Source: Bryum argenteum
Lineage: Eukaryota > Streptophyta > Bryopsida > Bryales > Bryaceae
NCBI GenBank assembly: GCA_037043015.1
Contig: CM073321.1
Location: 39,700,420 to 39,764,419, forward strand
Length of the DNA stretch: 64,000 nucleotides
Direction of reading: 5' to 3'
Positions 11,441 to 20,514 of the stretch are shown here, in pieces. Under the pieces are notes generated by a model, which had not been told where the DNA came from, ran no database searches, and saw only the letters and a program-made list of their open reading frames with translations. Position numbers and translations under genes: made by a program. Numbering within the stretch: position 1 is the stretch's first letter; every line of letters starts with the position of its first letter.

Positions 11441-12060
11441 GCCGCAAATGTCAATAGCAGGACATCGGGCGATCCCCCGATATGATCAGTAGTCTCTGTC
11501 GTGGAATAGTAGTTTTATAAGTTGTTGTGACAGTAACTAAGTACGCTACTTCTAATTACACATGTTAGATTGTTGACCATTCCCTTACATTAATTTTCAT
11601 CCAATGCTTAGTGCAAAGGTATTAATAAATGAAAGGATACTTTTCTAATTTTAAGTAACGTTATTTGCCTTTGATCTTTATACTTTAGACCTTCAGTGAA
11701 AATAAACACGGACTTCGATTGGGCGATCCCCCGATAGGTATGGCTATTGCATAGAACATTAATTTTCATCTAATGCTTAGTGCAAAGGTTTTAGTACTTG
11801 AAAGGTAGCGTCTCTAATTTTGAGATACGTTACTTGCATTTGAATCTTTAAACTTTAGAACCTCAGTTAGAATGGACACGGACGTCGATAGGGCGATCCC
11901 CCGATAGGAATGGCTATTGGTCAGTCAGGCTGATTTCTTCTTGGACTTCGCTATGAAGTTCGTGTGACATTATATAATTACGTGTCTGCTTATTTCACTT
12001 GTTCGGTTGTTGACCATACCTTAACATTAATTTTTACTTAATGCTTCCTGCAAAGAGTCG
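11440..12060 (+). repeat. Subterminal repeat units with beta palindrome
   Basis: Two full units and one partial unit share AATTTTCATC(C/T)AATGCTTAG, TGCAAAGG, TCTAATTTT, a GTTATTTGCCTTTGATC-type stretch, and GGGCGATCCCCCGATAGG followed by TATGGCTATTG. Palindromes lie at about 11464, 11722 and 11889. Reverse-complement copies occur at 51.3-53.6 kb. Confidence 0.8.
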
Positions 12061-12424
12061 ATTCTAATAGCAGAATTCAGAAATAAAATGCCTCAAAACA
12101 TCTGTGGAGCTCCACGTCGCCAACAAAACATCACAGGATACCTTAGAGCAAAGAAGACAAAATGACATAGAAAATAGAAGTCAGATATTGATTTAACATG
12201 AGGGCATCAACCCATCCTTTGTAGAGGATCAAATTGAGGAACATAAAAAAATTGCTCGGAGTAAGAACAAAAAGTTCAGCTTAAACATGGGGCAATGCCC
12301 TGATCAAGAAAACCAATACTATACGAAATATTAACTATGTATAAAAATACCAAATAAATAAAACAACTGCTACAGAAATCAGTGGATCCCATCATGAGTC
12401 AATCTTCCGATCTGAATTGGAAAT
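12061..12424. other. Spacer, no gene
   Basis: AT-rich sequence without a convincing reading frame or repeat. One more beta-like motif follows at about 12466-12482 (ATCGGGCGATCCACCGAT). Confidence 0.4.
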
Positions 12425-13211
12425 TTAGTCCATTATCAATACAATAGTGCAGTAAGCAGTTAACATCGGGCGATCCACCGATACTGGTTGAAACATGAGA
12501 TGCAACACAAAATAACTGTAACTTAAGTTAATTCCATAAACCACAAGAATCAGAACCGTGACCGCTGTAAGTTCTCCAGGAGACACATAAGCTCCTGTGG
12601 GGTCATCTCCCTTAACGGCTTGTGAAGGTATAAATATCAATGAAATGCTGCGTGTGGCCCACACTGCAGCTTCTTCATGTCACACCATATCGGTCGCAGT
12701 TGTGTAACGACTTCCTCTGATGGCAAAAGCCACGAGTTCGGCGGCAATTGTGCTACATGCCAGAATGCCAACTTCACAGCGAAATATTCCACTCGGGTGT
12801 GTAGGTACCACCGAAGATGGGAGCATGCCTTGGCCACATTTATGATGAGCTGCAAGGAGTCAAAGTCGAGGTCGGATACGAACCCCTCATTCCAGGCACA
12901 ATCTGTGTAGACTGGCTGCAAAACGAAATCCGCAAACGTGAAGACCCAGGAGAGATCCATGAACAAACTCCTGTCAAAGTCAAAACAAATCATACTTAAA
13001 GCATTGGTTGAGCTGAACTCAAAGTAGAAAGAGGAGGACAGCTAAATGCTACATCTAAGAGGCACTTCTGCAAGAAAAGCAGGTGAAAAGTGACACACCG
13101 GGATCTCCTCCGACGGCAATCTGAACACGATACATGATAAATAGAAACATGTGAAAATTGAATATAACTAAGGCAGCCAGACTCTACAGTCAGAGTAACG
13201 AGTATCACCAC
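12425..13211 (-). CDS. Hypothetical exon(s) downstream of gene E
   Basis: The best piece (about 12658-12920) starts after a TTTTGCAG acceptor-like site with PVYTDCAWNEGFVSDLDF and runs through SHLRWYLHTRVEYFAV to GPHAAFH and a TGA. Composition is protein-like. I find no family match by eye. A further frame at 13237-13884 is weaker and overlaps a palindrome-bearing duplication. These may be 3' exons of an element gene lying between E and the terminal repeat. Confidence 0.35.
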
Positions 13212-13620
13212 GATTAAATCATTGAACTAATCATAATCAATGATCAGAAGCCGCCATTTTCAGAAGCTCATCATTATCTCGTCCATAGCCCTGACCGTGG
13301 ACCGGGCCCAAAACTTTTCTGAGAATAATATGAAACAACAAATTGTGCTCATGGGGAAATTGTCCTATAATTCCATCATTTGTCAATTGTAAGAAAACTA
13401 TCAAGATTATTATATCGAGCAGCAAGAAGAAATATCGGGCGATAGCCCGATCCAAGAGCACTTTAGGTCTACTGAAACACCTAGTAGCGCTGGTCTCAAG
13501 CCTTTGCAGAGAAATAATATTCTTGCACCAGTCAATGAATATCGGGCGACCGCCCGATCCTATGGCCGAATTTAAATCCAAGCATAGTGCAGTATTACAC
13601 ACACAGTCCAGGCTGCAACA

Positions 13621-14560
13621 CCTCGAAGAAAACTCCATTTGTCTAAAACGTCTCACATTACATTTCCTGGCGAAAACAAACACACATGAGCTCGAACAAG
13701 CTAGAGAACATTGAAATGAAAAATATAAAATTTCATCAATATATCGTTCAGATAAATTTACATTCTCCAAAGTATGTAATATGGTACGCCGAAAAAGATG
13801 AGGACACCGAACATCTTGTTTATGCGAAGTAGTAAAACCCAAACTAAAACCAATATGAACCTCCCAAATTGAACCGAAGTCCACAGCATCTTAGGGTCTG
13901 AAGTCGTTGTAAGAATAAAAAATGCCCATTGGGCGATCTCCCGATGATGCACCACTCACTTGCCCTGTCATGAAAATCCGATACACGGATCAACAATGTT
14001 CGCGGTTGTCAAGTTGATCAATGAACGAGCTTTATTGCTTTTGGACATAGAACGTGACTTTGGATTTGCTATCCTAGAAAAAGATGCACCTCAAAGAAAA
14101 TTCATTTCGTCTAAAACATTTCACAACACATTTCGTAGCGAAACATGCACACATCAGCTCGTACGACCTAGAGAACATTGAACTGAAACATATAAAATTC
14201 CATAAAGTTATACCTCATACAAATTTACATTCTCTAAAGAATGTAATATGGTAGGATGAAAAAGTAGAGGATCCCAAACATCTTCTTTACGCAAAGTAGC
14301 AAAATCCAAACTAAAACCACTAGGAACCTCCCAAAGTGAACCGAAGTCCACAACATCTCGACGTCTCAAGTCGTACTAAGATTGAAAAATGCCCATCGAG
14401 CAATCCCCCAATGGTGCACCAATCACTTGCCCTGTCATGAAAATCCGCTTTACGGATCAACAATATTCGCTCTCGTCAAGTTGACCAACGCCCGCGCTTT
14501 ATCCCTTGTGGGAATAGTACGTGACTTTGGATTAGCTATCCTTGAAAAAGACGCGTACAA
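13621..14560. repeat. Diverged tandem duplication, unit about 470 bp
   Basis: Unit 1 (13621-14090) and unit 2 (14091-14560) align along their whole length, for example TACATTCTCCAAAGTATGT with TACATTCTCTAAAGAATGT, and CTTGCCCTGTCATGAAAAT in both. Each carries one beta palindrome at the same place: 13921-13940 (CATTGGGCGATCTCCCGATG) and its counterpart near 14393-14412, now degraded. No coding function is evident. Confidence 0.8.
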
Positions 14561-14787
14561 AACAACACCAACATCGATCCATTCGGGACGGCGGTTCTCG
14601 ACAACCCACTTAGCTGACCAACAATTCTCATACTTCTTAGCCATGTCTCATGCAGCATTCTGAGGCTCCCAATACTGGAGAAGGAATTTTCCGAAGTTAT
14701 CATCCCCTTCATCCCTACACACTAAAGACACAGCCCTTCCCAACCATACTGGACATACTACAGGTTTTCAGGTCTGAGAAGGACCCA

Positions 14788-17700
14788 TCAGAGAGGGGCA
14801 ATCTGGCGCCAAGGATTAAATTGCCCTTCGGGCCGTTCGTTTGCTGGCCCGCAGTATGCCTCGGGTTCTTCGTCTTTAGGAGTTGAGTCGAATGGTAATA
14901 GAGTCAAGCGTGGGATGGTGACCAACGGCCCTCGCCAATTATGTAGGGGCCAAAAGCCCTCCACAAGACGAGACGGTGTTGGAGGGAGAGGCATCTGAAG
15001 CTCATGGAGAACTCGAGACCAGTATTCCACATACGGTTCGAATGCAGCAGGAAACGTCGAGCACCTTCTACGACCACTCTCCCAGTACTCAATGTACTTA
15101 CGGATTCCGAGTACCATGAAAGTCCGCCTTTCTGTAGCTTTTGCTGCAGACTCTCTTGCCTTCTCCTGATTCCCCGTTGCTGATGGAACTTCGCTGCCCC
15201 ACATATGCTTGAAAGGGTCCGGATTTAACGGACCAGTCGGTAGTAATGGACGCCCGTATTTGTCCTCTTTCCAAAGTCGAATTGTTGGCTTGTTTTGCGG
15301 TTGCCACTCGGTATCCACCGCTGATTTCTTCCATCTCATAACCGGCCAACCATCAGAGTCAACAAAGAATTTGAAGAGGTGCATTTCCCCAAGGCCAATT
15401 AATTGTTGCCCCATCGCATTGGTAGCCCTTGATGTAGGACTTGAAGTCTGCAATCTCCTGCACAAACTCTGGCATGAAAGACAATTGCTGGGACTGCAAA
15501 AATGCCTTCATCAGGTCCGCCAGTACGAAAGTATTCATGTTTTTGAGTGCCTTTGATAGATGGCTGAAATACGCATCGATATCCTCATGAGTATGTCCCA
15601 CAAGAAGAAATCCCACTTGGATTTCCTTGAACACCCCCTTTGCCGTAAGCAAAGATAGGAAGGCCATCAGGAACTGGTTCTTGTTGATCTTGGCGGAATT
15701 ATCCAATTGAAGATAGAAGTTGGGGGGTAGCGGAGAACGGCCAGTACATTTCTTTGGATCCATCACCGTCAAAGCATCAATGCACCTGGACTTTCCGCGT
15801 AGCACAGCTTTGAACAGGGAGTTTGCTGGGGGATGGGGAAAAAGCTCTCGTGACTCTCGGAGCGGTGGCTCTAAAAGCTGCGTGAATAATCTCGCAAGAG
15901 AAGAAATGGTGGCGTTGGAATCGCACGGCCAGCAATCCGGTGAGTAATGCGCATACGCGCCATCGCAATGGCCATGAGCAACCATCCCAGTAACGTTCAT
16001 GGGAAGCTGTCCCAAACTTGAGGTCGCCTTTGTTGTAGTCCGCATCCTTGGAAGAGCTGTCTTCGCCGTATCCATTTTGTCGTGAATTACGCAAAGATAT
16101 TCTTGCGGATTTTGCTTCGATTCTTCTCGCCAAGATGCGTAGAGTTGACGGCATGATGCTTGATGATTCAAATGCGAAGTTTGTTGCTTCAGAAATGAGA
16201 CATACTCGGAGCTACCTTTTGGACACCTAAGAAGAAACTGCTGCAGTGTGTTGCATTCGGTACATTTGGCGAAACTGCTTCCTATTGGTTTGATAGCAAC
16301 GTTGTTGAACATGCCTTTCTTGATCCGGCTTATAGCACACTGGCTGACAGGCGGAAGGCCGTAAGACGCGTTTGTCTAGTAATCAAAGTGCATAAGTAAG
16401 CTTACAAAAGAACAAAGTGAAAGTAATCGACGCACTTCAATGCAAGCATCGGGGGACCGCCCGATACCCATATTCACAAGCTGACACAACAATAAACACT
16501 CCAACAAACAACTACGGTGGAAATCATACCTCATTTGCATCAGCATGCACTCGAGTCCAATTGTTTCCAGACGGCAGATACTTCAAAGTATCCATCCGCT
16601 GGTGCTTTCCAGTTCCACGCACCTGGTTAGGCATTTGATCCGCGTTCTTTGCCACAATAGCAGCAATTGTGCCCATGGCCTAAATTGTCCCAATCCGGGG
16701 CCGCTTGCATCCTTTATTTCCATGTTGTCCAGAAAGTACGCCTTCATTGTACTTCTCCATGTACGTATGGAATGTAGACTTGGCAATACCATGAATTTTA
16801 TACCAAGCAGTAGCACAGACCTCAGATCCCATAAGCGTCATATACTTCACTCTCATGCTCCCCTCCATTGCATGCATATGTCCTCCAGCCGCAATGGCAT
16901 ACTCACGACAATCCTCATAACTCTTCATATAAAACAACTGTCTGACAGCCCGAGTATCAGCCCAGGGGAACATCTGGCAGCATCAAAAACTGCAACACTT
17001 CTGGGCACTGACCAGGCGAATCTCAGAGTCTTCAGTCTTTATGGTATAAAGAGATACCTTTAGATCTTCAAAGCGCTTTCTATTGACGAATCGATACGGA
17101 GCTTTCTGAACTCCTCATAGATATGCGTCAGGGTCGACAACTTCAGGAATTGAAGCAAAGTGCAAAAGAGTGTCATTCAGAGTGCGTCCACTGAAAGCAA
17201 AAAAACATTCTGAAATGGGCCACTTCTGATGCGTCATAATCGTCATTACGTCACCGTACATAACTTGCAGAACAGTGACCCCAATGAAGCCTTCGCCTAA
17301 AGTAGTGTCTTGGAAATGATCGGCTAGAAAGCAACAAATTATTCTTCCAGACGCATCAACCCGACCATTCTCGCCCTTCTTCAGAATTTCATGCCCCACC
17401 CACTCTGATCTTGGTCGGAAGCAATAATCCTCGTCCGGGACATCCTCATCGATCGGGAGATCGCCCGATGGAATTACCAAGTCGACAGCTTTCCAAAGAA
17501 CGGTCTTATTTAAGGCATGGCCAACCACAGTAATCCCAAGCTGCCGAGGTTGTAATGGCAGATCTTCAAAGCCTGGCAGAATCTATGATAGGCGAAGAAG
17601 AACATAGTCTTTGATATTGTGCGGGAAACAAACTCCAACCCAGATCTCAGCGGGCTGAGCGTCGATGAGAACGCCGGAACCGACCGCACCGATACCGGGA

Positions 17701-17795
17701 TACAGAAGTGTGACCTCCATACCATTGCGGAGCTGGACTTCAGATGCAGGAATGTCAAAAGCCGAGTCTGTGGTCGAGCCACTCCCAGAAGCCAT
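14788..17795 (-). pseudogene. DUF7869/DDE-like putative transposase (gene E)
   Basis: Exon 1 (17795-17058) starts MASGSGSTTDSAF. Exon 2 runs from about 16975 to 16530 and includes VKYMTLMGSEVCATAWYKIH, VAKNADQMPN and LKYLPSGNNW. Exon 3 (from 16375) includes a Cys-rich stretch (KCTECNTLQQFLLRC), then NFYLQLDNSAKINKN, VGFLLVGHTHEDIDAYFSHL and KFFVDSDGWPVMRWK, ending at 14788. The DN...NKN and GHTHEDID blocks resemble the RNase H-like catalytic region of DUF7869 proteins, common in non-seed plants and some animals and probably DDE transposases. In-frame TAG at 17583 and 16680, TGA at 17115 and a frameshift near 15.4 kb argue for a pseudogene. A beta palindrome lies in the intron at about 16448. 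Confidence 0.7.
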
Positions 17796-18270
17796 GTTTT
17801 GGGACTCAACTTATCGGGCGATCGCCCGATGTGCTATTGCAACTCGGAACCACGACGAAGCAGACAGAATCGTCGGAACGCCCGGAACTTCAGCTGCCTC
17901 AGTAAACTGAGGCATTCATGGGGCGATTGCTCGATGCTAGGCCCCAAGCTTCAATTCATACGAGCATCGGAGGGTCGCTCGATGTTCAAGTTTCCGACCT
18001 TCTCTTTTTGCACGTAGTGAATCGACAGGTCGCATGATGTCTTAGTTTGATAATACACAATTATAAGCCTCCAATGTTTCAATAGTCTGCAAGGTATCAT
18101 CTTAAGTTTATTTCAGTTCGATTACTTCATCGGGCAATTGCCCCATGCAAATTCAGAGTTTCTAAACACTAGGACATTGCATGGGGCGACCCCCCCATGC
18201 CATACAGGCTTGCTAATAATGTTCCGTTTCTTGAGTTCTTACATAATTACTATTGGGCGATCGCCCAATG
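17455..18270. repeat. Beta palindrome cluster at the 5' end of gene E
   Basis: Copies include a perfect ATCGGGCGATCGCCCGAT at 17813-17830, ATTGGGCGATCGCCCAAT at 18252-18269, and a 22-bp form with arms GCATGGGG and CCCCATGC at 18179-18200. A GGGCAATTGCCC form lies at about 18131. Weaker copies lie near 17456, 17917, 17968 and 18010. All but the first few lie upstream of the presumed start of E. The arms change together in several copies. Confidence 0.9.
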
Positions 18271-18633
18271 ACGTGTACTTGAGTACGGATCCATACAGGT
18301 ACACGTCATCACCCCTCTCTAGTGTTGACGTTGCGAACACTTTATCTATGAAAACATGGAGGAGCATTACAATTTGTTGTTGATTGAATATTCCCATACT
18401 GAGGAGGATGTATTATAAATCGATAAACCCTACCATGATAGTTGAGGCTGTTGGATTAGGAGGCCTATGTTAAGTTGAATACTATTGGACTACTACTAGC
18501 GCTCAAGGTCCGGAACTCTGCAATACGGTAGAAAGCTATCAAATTCATTTAGCGGCGCGGCTAGAACACTGTTAATTTCACTGCATCATTCAAGAATTTG
18601 AAACCGATTTAATGGGATCAAGGAGTGATTCTT

Positions 18634-19010
18634 ACCTTGTTGTATAAGAATGTGGTGTAAACTCTTCGAAACCCAGCGGCAACAATAGGACCAGCAACGA
18701 TTGCAGCAGAAGCAGGAGGCGAAGAGCAAGAGGAACTAACGTCCAGCAGCACCGTGAGGAAGAAGAGCACGAGTAGCACCGTGAGGAAGAATAGCACGAG
18801 TAGCAAGCGCAGAAAGCGTAACAACAGTAGGAAGAGCACCAACAGCAGCAAGAGCGGCAGTGCCAACACGAGTAGCAGGTGCAACACCAACGCGCGGAGC
18901 AGGAGCAACACCAACACGAGCAGCAAGAGCAACACCACGACGAGCAGGAGGAGCAACTCCAATACGAGCAGCAGTAGCAAACGACGATAATTGCGACTAT
19001 CACCTCGATG
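18634..19010 (-). repeat. Coding-type minisatellite, VAPxxRVG repeats
   Basis: One minus-strand frame reads as repeats of the type RVGVAPAPRVGVAPATRVG, with RAILPHGATRALLPHG at the end. The frame is open for about 75 codons and then meets a TAG. A GTAAG donor-like site follows at 18634. It may be an upstream exon of an element gene encoding a repetitive Ala/Val/Arg protein. The other frames give only Leu or Ser runs. The role is unknown. Confidence 0.4.
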
Positions 19011-20140
19011 GCGGCAAAATGTAAGAGCGACTATCACTAGAAACTTGATTCAAAAACTAATGTGCATCAAGAGGACAAGCTGAAGTTTTGAAAGAGTGAT
19101 GCAAATTCTAGCGGGAGAGAGGAGGTCTTTAGAAAAGGAGGGAGCCGTTTTTATTGGCTAGGACATTGAGAGATAAATTAAAAAAGCATATTTACAAAAC
19201 ATGGCGGTCGCGGTCAAATGCACTTCGGTTCAGTTCATGATTGTCATGCACGAGTACGTCTAGTACCATGACTCCTATGTCAACTCCTCAAATTCATTGC
19301 AGCTAGGTAGTAGTTTCCTCTCCAAGGGGAATTCCGAGGAGGAGGAAGACTTTCAAATGGGCCGCGAGAAATGCTCTAACGTCCATTCTATGAAGTAATC
19401 CATATAGCTAAGTATGTCAAGAAACAAATCTGACGATCGAACTTTCTCTAAATAATCTCGTTGTGTGCCGAAAAATGTTTGATCAGCCTCTACTTTACTA
19501 CAATAAGATTACATGAAGATAAAACGTTGGGAACTTAAAAATGAGTTTTTGAAAATACCATATATGCTTCAAAATTCCACCTAAAATTATGTTTAAATGG
19601 TTACTTAATAACAAATATTTACGTACAGAAATATATAAGAGTATTGTCATGAATCATGGCATAATGTTTTCAATTGGTTATACAGCATGACTAATACGAG
19701 TTACTAGACAATACTGCATGATTAATACAAGTTACTAGCTAAATACTGCATGATTAATACGAGTAATTACGTAAATACTGCATAATTAAAATCAGTTACT
19801 AGGTGAATATAGAATCTACAAGTTGCAAATACAAATTTGCTCACAAAGCCCATATTCGTTATATTGGGAAATATGCAGGACTTTGGGAGATTTAAGAGTA
19901 GTGAATCATCTAAAATATCGTACAATGTTAAACATAAAGTACTAGATCATGCATCAAACATGATATGAATATTGCACATAGAGACATCGCTGTGAACAAA
20001 CCATAGAAAAAGGATGGGAATAAAAGAATATTCTGTTTATTTGCTTGTGAATATCAATCATGATTCACAAAATATGTCATACAAGAGTGATGACTATCAA
20101 ATCTGTACATAATTACTTCTGTAGCTAATAGATGTAACTA
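19011..20140. other. AT-rich spacer with a short tandem array
   Basis: No gene is seen. At about 19680-19810, four diverged units of roughly 40 bp repeat the words ATACTGCATGATTAATAC and GAGTTACTAG. The rest is low-complexity AT-rich DNA. Confidence 0.5.
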
Positions 20141-20395
20141 CTACGGATTTCCACCATAAGCGACAATACGAGATTGAATGAATGCTCGTTGACGTTGACG
20201 TGTCCAGCTAGAATCATTGTCTTGCATCAACGGACTATCAAGAAGGCGTTGCAGTCTTTTGCGACGCCGGTCCTCAATGCTTGACTTAGGTAGCGAGTGG
20301 CGGCGGTTTTCTAACGAAGGCTTGATTGCTCCCTGTTCCGTGGACTTCGAAGGACATGCTTTTTGTCGGACCCCGTTTTTTCGATTTTTGGCCAT
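20141..20395 (-). CDS. Small basic protein, unknown
   Basis: An 84-codon frame with ATG at 20395, intact to its stop. It is rich in Lys, Arg, Ser and Gln (MAKNRKNGVRQKACPSKS; EDRRRKRLQRLLDSPL). The charge suggests nucleic-acid binding or disorder. It stands alone between AT-rich DNA and the GGACGG region, with no neighbour that explains it. A chance frame or a fragment of a larger spliced gene is equally possible. Confidence 0.3.
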   Translation of the reverse strand: MAKNRKNGVRQKACPSKSTEQGAIKPSLENRRHSLPKSSIEDRRRKRLQRLLDSPLMQDNDSSWTRQRQRAFIQSRIVAYGGNP

Positions 20396-20514
20396 TATGT
20401 TCTAATGCGCATTAAGAATAAGTATAGTGTCTGGAATCCAACCTATGCATTTGCTAAGCCGTATAGTATAAGGCAATTACGTTTTTACAAATAAAGGAAT
20501 TAGTTAAACTCTAG

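Larger units (their letters stand above)
10818..18640. mobile_element. Beta-palindrome element, arm 1 (carries gene E)
   Basis: The left end is the terminal sequence ATGCATTATTTAACTAAAT at 10818, which cuts set C inside a codon run. Inside are subterminal repeats (11.4-12.06 kb), hypothetical exons (12.4-13.9 kb), the DUF7869-like gene E and a beta palindrome cluster (17.8-18.3 kb). The same motif, repeats and intron sequence occur in 50.57-63.5 kb, which I read as the other arm of the same element. The inner limit near 18.6 kb is approximate. Confidence 0.5.

Noticed and set aside
12637..12993. Another NIF-like HAD domain downstream of gene E
   Set aside because: I looked for motif I and VDDSP-type motif III, as found in 52-54 kb, and saw neither. 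Left as a hypothetical exon.
17813..17830. Cyanobacterial or bacterial origin because of GCGATCGC (HIP1)
   Set aside because: The octamer is part of a longer dyad limited to the beta element, and the surrounding introns and transposons are eukaryotic.
18632..19037. Leu-rich membrane-like or Cys/Ser-rich protein frames
   Set aside because: These are out-of-frame readings of the minisatellite. The Ala/Val/Arg frame is the coherent one.
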